Under the pieces are notes generated by a model, which was given only the letters and a program-made list of their open reading frames with translations, made no database searches and was not told the origin of the DNA. From Stagonosporopsis chrysanthemi (Eukaryota > Ascomycota > Dothideomycetes > Pleosporales > Didymellaceae), in NCBI GenBank assembly GCA_022560025.1, contig JAFISE010000032.1, positions 1-64,000 on the forward strand: a stretch of 64,000 bases of DNA, read 5' to 3'. Of the stretch, positions 20,001-31,946 are shown piece by piece. The first letter of the stretch is position 1, and every line of letters starts with the position of its first letter. A program made the position numbers and the translations under genes.

Positions 20001-20878
20001 GCATTCGATGGTAACCGCTTTGAGAGGACTGGGGAGGTGTCGCCCATCCATAGGCCTTTCGCGATCGGCGAGCTGTATCTAGCATAGTTCCTTCCCTTCC
20101 CCTTAGCATCCCAACCCACAGGCGGAGGACTATAGAGAACCTCTGTGCGCAGCTTGGGAGCTCTTGCACCTAAATGGGTGTCGAATTGCGGAACAACTGG
20201 ACTAGCTCCTACACTTCTTGAGCCCTTGGCAGGTAATGCTGTATGTTGTATGGCAGATTGGATCATCAGACTTGCGTTGCCCCAGCTACGACTGCGTCGA
20301 CCTCGCCTCTCGCTGTTGATGCCAGCCGGGAGCGGGGGCACTGGTGGCACAGAGTCGTCCTGGACCTCCGTCTCCGTTACAAAGCCCGACCTTGTTGGCG
20401 AAGGTTGCACCCGCATGCGACCATTTTCGTACGATGGAGGCGTGGAACTCAATTGGTCGGTCGAACCTCGGTATGCAGGGTGCATGGATAAGTCAGGCGC
20501 GTGGTACGAATGAGGGCGACCCTGAAAGGCTTTTGGTATGTCTGGCACATCGGATGAAACTGCAGTCAATGACGTACTGGACTGCAGCGAGGTAGTGCTG
20601 GAGAAAGCAGCGCTGGCTGATCTTGGTCGAGATCTCGACCGACGGAATGGTGACGAGAAGCGACGCCGTCTGTTTGGTTCGGGGCTATCGGCGGTCGTAC
20701 GAGAACGTGGCACAGGGGTTGCGTTTGCTGTCGATGTCGACGCAAGCTCGCCGAGAGCTTCGCCAGAGTGCGGCGAGTCCTACATCACGGAACAATCAGC
20801 ACTTGGACTGTGCGTGTAAGGAGCGCCAACAGTTGACATTTGGATCATTATGACTACCAGAGAGAGAAGGTTCTCCAT
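14063..20878 (-). CDS. Very large disordered fungal protein, Pro/Gln/Ser-rich
   Basis: One frame stays open from 20779 to the stop at 14063 (about 2240 codons) but contains no ATG near its 5' end. The frame is preceded by an in-frame TAG at 20780-20782 that also serves as a plausible acceptor. The best start I find is ATG at 20878 with a 7-codon exon (MENLLSL, 20878-20858) and a 78-bp intron (20857-20780, GTAGTC...CTGAT...GATGTAG), which keeps frame into DSPHSGEALGEL. The protein is almost wholly low-complexity: an Arg/Ser-rich basic N-terminus, a Ser/Glu-rich middle, a Gln/Pro/His-rich second half, and an Arg/Glu/Gln-rich coiled-coil-like segment near the C-terminus, ending in a distinctive FELPAVEDDEPT...YPGQWELW tail. 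A motif like KxIGxGDVSP occurs three times. No enzymatic domain is visible; a scaffold role is only a guess. The 5' exon is uncertain. Confidence 0.65.
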
Positions 20879-21082
20879 ACAACCATAACCAAACATGTAC
20901 GCTTGGAACAAGATCATGATATTGAAAACGCCAACAAAGATCGCATTATTCAAGATCGAATACTTTCCATCAAACAGAGTCCGGCTACATGCTGCAATCC
21001 ATTTGAAAGGAAAAGAAGGGAAAAAATTCATCTTTGCAAGACCGCTCTATCGGCTCGGGGGAGGGGGCGAACACGAAGAAGA

Positions 21083-24000
21083 TTATTTTTCTACCTTATC
21101 ACGGTTGAAACGGCTCTTGCCTTTGGCAAATAAGCCTTTCGCGCTCGTCATGCCCTTCCCACTAAGGACACCGGCTGTATGCAACAAGTCTTTGCCCTTG
21201 GCCTGCATCTGCTGGGTCTGAATCGAGTGGCTTCCGGTCCTACCAAGGAAACCCGAGGAGGTTTTAGATGGCCCTGAAGTAGGAGATTGTGATGAAGTGG
21301 GAACTTGAGCACCTGCCGAACTGTATTGCTCGTACGTGCCACTTGCAGGCTGGTTGTTGCTCGATCCCGTGAACTTTCCAAGCATGGCGAGAGACCCTGT
21401 ATGCTTGTGGCGGAAGACTCCCGATTGTGGCCTGGGCTGGGAGGGAGCCTGCGTAGTCGGCGTCGCCAGGCTCGGATCTGCCTCGAATGTGGCAGATATC
21501 CAGCTACTAAGCCCATGATCAGTATTGGCCCATTGCTCACGAGTCTTATTATATGCAGCAATTCGCTCCGCAACTGAGCCTATCGTCGCAATCTCGCGAG
21601 CTCCCAGGGGCTTGTCCGATGTTGGGGACCTGGGTGACGTAGGCGATGTCAGTTCAGGGTCGTGGACGGCAGACGACGCTGGAGCTTCAATAGAACCAGT
21701 CAATGCTGTATCGGCAGAAATTGCTGGATTGGTGGATTGCTGTTCTTTAAGCTCCTGTGGCGGAGAAGGCGAGCTTTCAGCTTCCTTCGAGGGTTGTTCA
21801 GAGTGTTCTGCGCTCCAGCGAGGAGGTAAATCGACAGCTTCGGGGTCTTGCGCGGAATTGACGATATGAAGGCCGGGTGATCTGGTCTGCTCGCGTGTAG
21901 GAGGGCTGATCAGCGACGTGCCGTTGTCCAAAGGAGGAGTGGGCGTATGTGCTAAAACGCTCGCGTCCGTCATGGGATCTGGCTTCGTCACTGTGAATGT
22001 GTGACTGGGCCCGAAGTAGGAATCCTGGGGAAGACCATCATTCCACTGTTGCTGTTCGATTTCCACAGCCTTCTCAATTGTTGGAGGTGGATTCGTCTCG
22101 GCTTCAACGCTCTTTGTGAGCTCTGGAACAGCTGGCGCTGCCTGAGGCTGCTTCTCGGGCATCATCGGTTGGGGACTGTTGGCTTCCCAGCTGAAACGAT
22201 GAAGCGCAGCAGGCTTCTGTGGTGTCGTTGATTGTGCCGAAGTTGACGCTTTCAAAGGTGCCAGCTCCGGAATATCTCTACTGATGTCGTTTGAAGTTCT
22301 TGGAGAATCTTTCTCCAAGTCAGCATAGTAGCTATCAAGAATCGAGCTGGCACGATCGGCACCCTTACTATCTGGGCGAAGCGAGTAGTGATCCGGTTCT
22401 GTTAATGGAACAGTAGACATTCGTAGCGGGCTTAGGCTAGCAACAATTTCCTTTCGAAGACGATCACTTTCCTGATCATCAGCTGAAGGATCAGTACTAA
22501 GATGTGTGGTCATGGCTGGCCGCTGGGGAGCAGAAAGACGGTCAGGAGCAGAAAGACGGTCGGGAGAAGCCTGCTTTAATGGTGGTGTTGGCGGGAACTC
22601 TGACCTGGGCGTGTCTTTCGCTGGAGGCGTCGGTGGGGCGCTCGATGCTGCAGATTCCGAGCGGTCCATGTGCAACGGCCGTGGCATGTACACATCGCCA
22701 TAAGACCGACGGGCCTGCTCTTGAACAGCCTCAGACTCGCCCAACCTAATACTTGTGCGCAGCGACTCGGTCATTGCGGCTCCGGCGTTTTTGAGCGCCG
22801 ATATTGGATCAACAGCAGGTTTTTCCGGCTCTGTGACAGACTGCTCCGTGGAAGGAGGCTGCAGATCTGCCGCTGCCAGGAACGACGGTTTGTCATTCTT
22901 CTCTGCGCCGCGTCCGCGGTCTTGTTCCGTGAGCTCAAGCTGGGCGGGTGCTGCCGAGGCTTGGGCTTCCTCAATGGCCAGCCCCTTCTCTGACTCTCTT
23001 CGATCAAGGGGTGCTGGTGTCGTGATGGCATACGATTCCCAACCACCTGGCAAGTGTGGTCTGAAGTCTTTCTTCGGATTCCCTTTCGAAGGCGAAGGCG
23101 TGCGTGAGTTCTCGCGGCTTCGTTCCCAAGACTGTACACTGTTTCTCGACACGTTGGACTGGGTCGAGCCGCGCCTCGAACTCGACACTTCACCAAATTT
23201 GCCTGCTAGCGCCTGCACACGGCCTTTGCTGGGAGATTCAGAGCGATCGCGCGGCAATGCGTCGCTGATAGGTGACTGCGCCTTGTGAGACTCAAGGAAG
23301 TCATCCTGAGATTGCCTCTCTGCAGCGCCGAGCTCAGGAGCTGTGCGCACCGGACTGTTCAACATGGCTTCTGCAATATCAGCTTCACGCGTAGCATACG
23401 CAGGTTGTGGACCGTTGAGACCACCTTCCATAACACCTGGTGAATCGGAGCTGTCCGTCGCAAGCTGGGCCGTCTCGGGTTCCGGCAGTGTCTTTTGTGG
23501 ACCAAAGGCGGGCGAGCGTGCAGGGCTGTCTCCTCTTGTTGGTGTCGCCAATCCACTGCGTGGGATGGAGGTGTTAGACACGTTGCGTGCGTGTCCTTGG
23601 GAAGGGTGCGCGGTTTGGGCAAGGTTGCTGGAGGTTGGCCTGGAGACTGGAGTCCCTGCCTCATGTGGCTCCTCTGCAATTACAGGTGTGCTACCATCGC
23701 CAAGGCCGCGGTTCCTCAAAGCTGCAGTTGCAGAACTAGGCACGCGACTCATGATAGGACTGATGCCAGATGTACTACCAGTATTACTCCTGTTCAAATC
23801 AGAGTCAGAGTCCTTCGATATGGGCGTGGGCGGCACAGAGCGTTCGTCATCGCTGCGAGTGAAAGCTTGGTCGACCACTGAGCGGAGACCCTGGTCATGA
23901 GCAGGTGACACGACAGACGCAAGGCTGGTAGGTGACTGCAGATCCGGGCCGCTGGACCAGAACTCGTTGTCAAATGTCGGGATGTCTTCAAGCGCAGATG

Positions 24001-25015
24001 GTGCTTGTTCGTGTTGGTGTCGCAGGGGTTCGGACTTGGTGTCTGATTGTTGTGCTGTGACATTCAGGTCGGGAAGGTATTCACTTTTCCGCTCAGCAAC
24101 CGTCTCAAGCGGCTGCAAATTCCTCCTATCTACGTTTGGCGAAGTCGGCTCATCTTTCAGGCGAGATGAGAGCGAGTCCAAGCTAGGTCGCGACTGCGAA
24201 TCGATTGACTCTCGTCTGCGCTCCTCTTCTACTCTCTTGTAGATGTCCGCAGGCCTGATGAAGGGCAGGGGCTTGTCCTGGCTGTCGGCGCGCTCGCGTG
24301 GAGACGAAGCAATTGGGATGAAATCTACCGGCCCTGGCGGCGCGCTGCCTTGTCCTATACTGCTCTTGCGCGGAGGGAACTGGGTGTTTACAGGAGAGCC
24401 GTATACGTTGGCAGGACCAGGCGAGATGCGTGTCTGTAGCGGTTGAGGCGCATTAGACTGGCTAACGTCTCGGTTCTGCGGCTGGCTCTCTGCGCTATCA
24501 TATCCCATGGAACTGGTCTGCAGTGTTGGCGGCTGCGCATGCTGTGGCTGCTGTGCATAGCCAGGGCCCTCGGGTTGGGGAACAGAGGCGGAGAAGGACC
24601 GCTGCTCCTCGCCAGCATCGAACGAGTTCCTGCGCGCCTTTGGGAGCGGCAGTTGCTGGGCGGGATCAGTGAAGCTGCGCGACGGTGTGTCGTATAGAGG
24701 TCGCTGGCCGTAATACCGCTGGTTCGAAGGGGGAGCCGGTTCAGGCGGCGGCGTCGCGTCTACTCCATATTCGTCGTATTCATCGTAGTCGCCCCAGTCG
24801 TCGCCGTCGTATGTATTCTTCTTGGCCTCCACCCACTTCTTCGTCTTCGCACGATTAACATTAGCCTTGTATGATACTGGCTGTCCACCGGCCGAGAAGG
24901 GGGATGCCACTCGCTCCCTGCAGCATTGTCAGCTTGTCATGTCCACTGTTCTAGAAAGGACAACGTACAGCGGCGATTGGGCGGACTGCTGGTTGAAGCG
25001 AAATGGGCCTGACAT
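21083..25015 (-). CDS. Large disordered fungal protein with conserved N- and C-terminal motifs
   Basis: Two exons, 25015-24969 and 24917-21083, with a 51-bp intron (GTACGT...GCTGACAATGCTGCAG), give 1293 aa. The spliced N-terminus MSGPFRFNQQSAQSPLERVA is continuous with SPFSAGGQPVSYKANVNRAK, TKKWVEAKKNTYDGDDWGD and an acidic EYDEYG run. The body is Ser/Pro/Thr-rich and probably unstructured, with many SP/TP sites that suit phosphorylation. The C-terminus is basic and Gly/Lys-rich (SAKGLFAKGKSRFNRDK), possibly membrane- or nucleic-acid-binding. I recognise no named family. It lies tandem and upstream of the other giant protein with only about 200 bp between, and divergent from SED5 with a 976-bp shared upstream region. 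The splice model is strong because the frame has no ATG without it. Confidence 0.8.
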
Positions 25016-25991
25016 GTTGGCCGTGAGGCTGCAGGCCGTGCGGGAGCCGGGGGAGTCCTCCCTAAACGCTGTGCAGGGCCGTTGCCCTGTTACTTTTGGG
25101 TGCTACAGTGCATGCGAATGGCCGTATGCCGTCTGGTCTACGGCGCCCGGGGAACTTGGAGTACCCGCGTCGCGCACGAACGAGCGTGGAGACGAGTCGT
25201 CGTGTGTGCGGTGGAGGTGGAGCTCCAAGTCAGGCTTCAAGGTCGGTCTATGCAGATGCAGGGCTAGTGGCGCCGCCGCAGGATACGTCAGCACAGCAGC
25301 TGCACGTCAGACTCAGACAGGAATTGAGCGAGGGGCACAGGAATGCAGCTGTCGCGGGAGAGGAGAGAGGGAGCCAGCACGGCCTGGTTCAAGCTCTCGT
25401 GGCTGTACACAGTACCTACAATAGAGGGAATGGCACCCGTCGCTGCCCAGCTCACACCATCCGCACTCCCGCCGCGTGGCTGGGCCGTGAAGCCACATGA
25501 ACACACTGACCATCATAGATCGGCGTCACCTCTCCGCGGTTGGGCCTGGAGATAATCCAGATATTTTGACGAATGGCAAGACCAGGCTGCGCGTGTGCTT
25601 GACCGCGATGCCTGAAAGCAAGTTCTGGTCCTGCATGGTCTCCGCCGTCACCTGTGGGGGCGGCCGACTACCGTGTTCGTCCGCTCGAGGGGGAGTCCGC
25701 AAGCGCCACACAGCCACAGCCACTTCACGGCGGCCGGGCCACGGTGGACACAGGGTTGGGGAAGGGCCTCAGCCCTTAATTGAACCGTCTCCACCGCACG
25801 TCGCAGCCTCCACACGACACGTTATTCCTCCACGCCAACCGCGCTGCAGATTCCCTAGCGCCTGCGAGACGTCCCACCTCGCCGCTCACCACTGCCCCTT
25901 TCCCTGACGCATCCGGAAGCGGCATCCTCTTCATAGCCGCATCACCGACCAACGTCGAGCGCAACGCACGTCTACGCACAGCACCGCCGCC
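25016..25991. other. Divergent intergenic region upstream of SED5
   Basis: This region contains overlapping open frames of unnatural composition and no recognisable gene. It presumably carries the promoters of two divergent genes; I see no defined element beyond a good start context (gccgccATGg) for SED5 at its right end. Confidence 0.5.
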
Positions 25992-27066
25992 ATGGCCGTG
26001 TCGATCCAGGATCGCACCGATGAGTTTCGCTCGATTCTCGCCCAGGCGCAGCGGCGACAGGCCCAGTCCAAGACCGGAGCGCAGCGCCAGTCGCTGCTCA
26101 CAGCCCAAGAGAAGGCCCAGGCCAACCCCTCGCCGCAACGACAACGCTCAGAATTCGCGCGCAATGCCGCCGAAGTTGCGCGAGGAGTTGCAGGCACCAT
26201 GCAGAAGCTGGAGCGCCTGTCGCAACTCGCTCGCCGCAAGACGCTGTTTGACGACCGGCCCGTTGAGTTTGACGAGCTTACGTTTGTGATCAAGCAAGAC
26301 ATGACAGCGCTCTCTGGCCAGGTCCAAAAGCTGCAGCAAATAAACGCAAAGCTCCACCCCAGAGCGAAACCGGGCGTGGACCAGGAGGGGGAGCACAACA
26401 GCAACGTGGTGCTGCTGCTCAAGGACAAGCTTCAGAACGTGGGCACCAACTTCAAGGACGTTTTGGAGGTGCGCACCAAAAACATGCAGGCGTCGCGATC
26501 ACGGACAGAGCAGTTTCTTTCCACGGCGCAGTCGACATCTTCCCTTGATCCAAGCCGGACTGACTCTCCCCTGTATCAAACCCCGCAACGAGGTCGCTCG
26601 CCTGGCGGTTTCAAGAACACAAATGCCGCGCAACAAGACCTGCTCTCCCTAGAGCCATCAGGATCGTCCGCTCTCACGCGCGGTGGACCTCAGTCAGATG
26701 CACAGCTCCTTCTGATGGAAGAAGCTCAGCCACAGAACGCGTACATTCAAGAACGAGGGCGCGCGATAGAGTCGATCGAATCCACCATTCAGGAGCTCGG
26801 CGGTATCTTCAGCCAGCTGGCGCAAATGGTCTCTGAGCAGGGCGAGCAGATCCAGCGAATCGACGCCAACACTGAAGATGTAGTCGACAACGTTGAGGGT
26901 GCACAGCGCGAGCTGATGAAGTACTGGAGCCGTGTCCAGGGCAACAGGTGGCTGGTTGCGAAGATGTTCGGTGTACTTATGATCTGTGAGTCTGAGACGA
27001 TTCCTTGGTCGAATTTTGTAACTAACTTCTACAGTCTTCCTTTTGTGGGTCCTCATTTCGGGATAG
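25992..27066 (+). CDS. SED5: Syntaxin 5 / Sed5-type Qa-SNARE
   Basis: Two exons, 25992-26985 and 27035-27066, with a 49-bp intron (GTGAGT...CTAACTTCTACAG), give 341 aa, close to the 340 aa of yeast Sed5. The N-terminus SIQDRTDEFRSILAQAQRR is the Sed5 peptide that binds the SM protein Sly1. A helical Habc region follows (residues about 60-200). The Qa-SNARE motif spans about residues 250-315 (AIESIESTIQELGGIFSQLA, MVSEQGEQIQRIDAN). The C-terminal anchor (LVAKMFGVLMIFFLLWVLIS) is completed only by the small second exon, which confirms the splice. The protein drives fusion at the cis-Golgi and in ER-Golgi traffic. The ATG sits in a strong context. Confidence 0.95.
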
Positions 27067-29068
27067 ACGACAGCCGTGCTGTTTGGTTTCCTCTTTGCAT
27101 AAACTCTGGCGTTTAGGAGAACATGGATCCTTCATTCCAGCAGCGCCTGGGTTCATCCTCATTCACTGCGATGACTCGCACTTGTTGCATAGAGCCTCAT
27201 ATCTTGCACATTCATGTTACATTGTATTTTTACGTCCCTTGGTTCGCCTTTCAAGAAGGGCCTGCACAAATCCTTCGTAAAGACCGGAACGATATATCCC
27301 GAACTACTAGCCTTTGTAATAGATCTTCATTTCCAATCCATCGCATAACTTGAAAACTCTCGTTCCAGGTGGCCCTCCCACAAACAAGCTTTCGTAGCAC
27401 GGATGCTACTTCATATTACCCAGGCACACAAACCTCGATTCAGTGGTGGAACGAATGTCCCGCAGAGGGACTTTGAGTCTTGGCTGCATAGGGTACGACC
27501 CTCGGAGTCAGTAGGACGGTACCGATGCGATACGGGACGGGTGCGGTAATGTCGTACAGAAAGCTTGAAGATACTGCCTTTCGCGAGCGGCAGTAGAGAC
27601 ATGTACATACACATCGCCTCACAGCGCCCAATGACGAGCGCTCTGCAAAAGTCCTGAGAACCTCATATTCACGCTTGAAAGTATTCTTCAGCCCAATCTT
27701 GCACTCCACCTTCCTTGCGGTGCGAAGTATTGGTGTCTTGAAGCACAACTCGCCAAGTACCATCTGATTGGGTACCTCGTCACACAAACAGTGGTTCCTG
27801 TACTATCTCGAAGCGGTACTGTACTACATCCTCCTCCCTTGCACTGCGGATTCGATGAACACAAACGGCTCGCTGCAGCGGTGATGCTCGATCCAGCCAT
27901 CTCAAAAAAGCCAAGGCCAGCGGCAGCTGGAGAGGATTGCTACGTGAGCGTCGTGGTCAAGCTGGAGTGGAGATATTGGTTGTTGGGTAAATGACCAGCA
28001 AGGCAAGAACCCAGGGCGGGCAGAACGAAGCCCTGACATATCCTCCTCTAACAAGTAACAATTCCGCGCACGGCCATAGCTTCCAGATCTCGTCGAATGC
28101 CGAGATGCAAGTGGCCGCGATTTCGTCTCTCCTGCACGCTCATTGGCTGAGGTAGAAGCATTTACAAGGGCGAACAGGAGGTCCGTTCCATGGGTGGATC
28201 GTCACGGACTGCTGCATGACGGACATTGACAGGACTCCGGCGTGGGTCTTTCAGCATAGCGTCGTCGAGCTGTGATACACTAGCAGGCGGTGAAGCCTGA
28301 GCTTTTGCAGTGATTGGCGACTAGCGAAACGTCAAATATATCGAAACCGTGGTTGGCCGGTGTACATATCACGAGATGGACACTGGTGTGCGTGCTCTAT
28401 CTGCTCGCAGCGGCGCCGTGATCGGGACGTTCAGGAGCAGACGCTGGGCAGAGACAATATGCAGGGCGCTATAGTGGAGACAAGGGTGGGGAAGGAGCGA
28501 CATTGTAGCTGTAAGGCTCGGCTGAGGGGACGTCCGGGCGCTGATCGCCTTTGTGCGTCGTGATGATGAAGGGAAACAGGTCTCTTTCAAGCGAGGCGCA
28601 ACGGTTACAATGGCGGCGTCGAAAGGCGCCGTTCGGGTGCTGACGAAAGGATGCGGATTTGCTTCGGTCTCAATCCTGTTGGTGCTTCCATGCTCGTTTC
28701 CAGGCCAAACTGCGGCCTTTGCCGCGCCGTGAGGAATGCACCAGGTCGGCGCTCACTTGCCGTAATCTACACAGTCCCGATGCGTAGTCAACTACACGTA
28801 CATGTACGTGTGCGTCTGCCGGAGCGCGCTTAGCAGCCGGCATTCGTTCACACCGCCGCTTGCCCTCATCCCACTTGCGCCTGCCGTCCTCATCCTGCCT
28901 GCCCGCGCTGTCGATCGCAGTCTCTTTTATGCGCAGCGACCCGAGCCTTGCAGCTGGAAACCACCGGAACTAACCTCACCTCTCAAACCTTAACCACACA
29001 CGCCTTCCCGCATGTTGCTCGAGGCCATCCTGACATCATTATCATAGCTGCATGCGCGCTCCGGCGCC
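27067..29068. other. Two-kilobase intergenic region with coding-like fragments but no firm gene
   Basis: I could not assemble a complete gene. Two minus-strand stretches look coding-like. The ORF 27763-27440 (107 aa, MVLGELCFKTPILRTARKVE at its start) has a real ATG. A 53-codon segment 28320-28162 (SQLDDAMLKDPRRSPVNVRH) starts right after a possible acceptor TAG and ends in TAA. A further minus-strand frame is open between about 28760 and 28369 without an early ATG. They may be exons of one gene, remnants, or chance open frames. Confidence 0.35.
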
Positions 29069-30846
29069 ATGCCTCCACTGCAAAGGGACGGAGCCCTTGC
29101 TAACATGCACATCTTCGAGGACGCTGCCTACCTGCGAGACGCCCTTGGCTTGCCCGCGAGTACCACTGAGGACGACGTCGACGCGCACCTTGCACTGCAG
29201 GCGCGAGAGTCCGGCATCGAGGATCCCTACCGCTTCCTGTGCCCGGTGCAGGACATTGCAAGAGCCCTGTCCACTACGACCATAGGCAGTGCCCGCAGCA
29301 GCTCCCTTTCAGTGCGCTCGCACCGCACGCAGTCCACTGGCGCCACGGACCCTTCGAGGACTTCGAGAGACCAGCCTCATGTCAAACGCCTGCCGCCACA
29401 ACAGACCACGCCAACACCTTCTACCGCCTCCGTTGCTCACGAATCCACCATGGACTATTTTCCCGCGAACTTCAAGCAGCGCCACTCGACAGCGTCGGCC
29501 TTCTCGGCTGCTATCTCCGTATCTTCCAGTACATCTTCATTACAGAAGAACAGTACAAGAAGCAAGCGCGCATCATTTCTTTCCATGTTCAGAAGGGATT
29601 CGAGGTAGGAGGTTCTGATGTTGATAGCAGGGACCTTGCTGACCAAGTCCACAGCTCATGCACTTCCCCTTCGCACCACCGTCACCATGGCCGGGCTCGG
29701 GGGCCCAAACTTGAATGTGGGCATTCACTATCCCCCTCTGCGACTCGAGCACACATCAAGGAGGCCCTGCAAGTGAAGGCAGTGCCCAACTGCTGCGGGG
29801 TGCCATTACCGCGAGCCGTCCTCGAGGCTGTTCTAACAAAAGAAGAGACGGACCGTGTCTTGGAAGGTGCTGTACAGTCGCCAGAACTTAACTCGTTACA
29901 AGATTCGGGTTACAGCGAAAACGGGATGTCGTCAATTGATCTACCGCGCCCAGCTCAAAAGGTATCTCTACCCCCAATATCCAAATCCATGCCGAATACA
30001 CCACCTCGTCGAATCTCATTGCAGCTACCAAACGGCAATCCTGGACTTGCTCATGAAGCCCTGAAAAGCTTTAAAGCTCAGCAGAAAGAGCAGTTTGCGC
30101 GGGTTGCGGCGTTCGAACAAAATCAGCGCAAAGCACTGCAGGCGCACCATGAACAGTCACTGAAGCGCCTTGCAGCTCAACACAAAAACAGCCAAGACGA
30201 ACGAAGAGAGCATGTAAGCGATGTCACACCACAGCACTATATTCGTTTTGCTTACGCTACACAGCATATACTTGAGCTCGAAAATCTCGAGGACGCACAA
30301 ATCACCGCCGAAGACAATCTGCGCAATGCCCAAGATCTCGAAACGCAGAATGTTGCAACTGCACTGAAACACATGGAGGCGTATTGCCTTTCCTCAACCT
30401 CGGATCATGGCCTTGTGCATACAGTCACCCAGGATGACTTCAAGAAGCTCGATCACCAACGCTTGTTCAAGCAGAGTCTGCCCCAAAAACATGCGAGCGC
30501 CATCAACGTCCTCCGGTCGCGACAAGAGCGCGCAATGAAGCTCAAAATGCAGAAGCAGGAAGCAGAGCTGGAGGAGATGGATGTTGAGTTTGAAAAAGAG
30601 AAGGCGGCTGAAGAGTGGCAGTATGCGCAAGACTCGGAGCGCTTGGCGACAATCATAGAGGTGCGGCGGAAGCGGTTGCAGCAGAGATGGGATCTCAAGT
30701 ATGAGGTGTGGCGGAGAGACTGGGAGAGTCAACATGGCGCACAATTTGAGAATCTCGACTGGCCACTGAAGACCCAATACGGAGGCGCCATTTGCGGAAT
30801 ACCCGAATCGAGCGAGATAACAACGCCCATCCACGCTGCGGCGTAG
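29069..30846 (+). CDS. Coiled-coil protein with an IBR-like Cys/His cluster
   Basis: Two exons, 29069-29604 and 29655-30846, with a 50-bp intron (GTAGGA...TTGCTGACC...CCACAG), give 575 aa. The N-terminal region contains MHIFEDAAYLRDALGLPAST and a serine-rich stretch. The intron joins MFRRDS to SSCTSPSHHRHHGRARG, followed by LECGHSLSP and PNCCGVPLPRAVLEAVL, a spacing like the Cys/His half-site of RING/IBR proteins. The second half is a long charged coiled coil (about residues 300-520) with Gln/Glu/Lys heptads, ending in LQQRWDLKYEVWRRDWESQ. An E3-like ubiquitin role is possible, but the metal-binding set looks incomplete and catalysis should not be assumed. An in-frame second ATG at 29105 is an alternative start. 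Confidence 0.75.
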
Positions 30847-31946
30847 TCCGGACCGGTCCACGCATCCCTCAACACTACGGAATTGCCGATTCGACTACCG
30901 ACACCCCTGTCGCTGATTCCCATGATCGGCACTTTCACGAAATCAATTCTCTTACTTCCTCACATACATCACTTTTTCGGCGGCTTCATTGGTGCATAGC
31001 GCGGCGTACCAGGCTCTGCGTCACTATTTAGCAATTCCCAGATTGCCACTAGCCTTGCGCTTTTCGCGTTCAAAGCATAGAGCGCCTTTTACCTACGACA
31101 TGTCGAGGCTGATTTTCTCATATATCATATACCCTACGCTATTACGCGCGCATTTCGAGTACATATAGCGAGAGCATGGGTGGCTGTTTGGGTGGACTCA
31201 CCCAAAGAAATGCTTGTTGGTTTAATTTGGAGCATAGATTCTCGCGAGCAAGATGATGAGCAATGAGTCAGTATATACCATCAAATGAAGCATTATCCAA
31301 AGGCAGTCGCATGACAGATCCTACAAATGTACGCCTTGGTACCTCTGAGACCTCCAGATATGGCTGCAAGTACTCCGTATCTGCACCGAGCCTCGTATCT
31401 AGGGGACTTGAATGGTTAAACCGAGTGCCGAAGCAGGTGATCAGTCCCTCGAAGTCCTCAATCGTGACGCTATTGTCGGGCAATTTACTAGTTTATTTTC
31501 ATATTCTTATAGGCAGTGCTGGAGCTGCGCATTGAAATGTGGAGCAAAGAAACCGCGACTGTCCCCTCGTTTTCATTTGGAAGGATGAGGCTCAGTTGAG
31601 AAATTGAGATAGGCTGTATGACACGAAGTCTTCGTGTACGGTGATGATGGAAAGAACAACAGCATTTAATATAGTCAAAAGAGTGTATCTCGACGTAGAT
31701 GGATGATCGCACCTTCGAGGCTGAGGTCGGTGAAATCGGCGTCCAAGCTCCGGGTGGCCCAAGCCCGCGCGACCGCCGCCATGAACATCATCGAGCCGCA
31801 ACTCCAGTACCCCAAACATTGTCGCCGCACCTTCACCATCACCTTCCTTCTCAGACAGTACCTCTCGCCCTACTCATCACCAGCTGTAGAAGACACGACA
31901 CGATCAACAACACAACCCGCAACTACTACACAAGTGCCCCGCCACC
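30847..31946. other. Intergenic region upstream of RPN5
   Basis: A 90-codon plus-strand ORF with a true ATG (31263-31535) and a minus-strand 71-codon frame over the same bases (31483-31268, coding-like but lacking an ATG) cannot both be real. I leave both uncalled. The last 200 bp before 31947 are C/A-rich and look like the RPN5 leader. Confidence 0.4.

Noticed and set aside
31263..31535. A 90-codon plus-strand ORF with ATG
   Set aside because: The opposite strand of the same DNA is equally open and coding-like; no way to choose without expression data.
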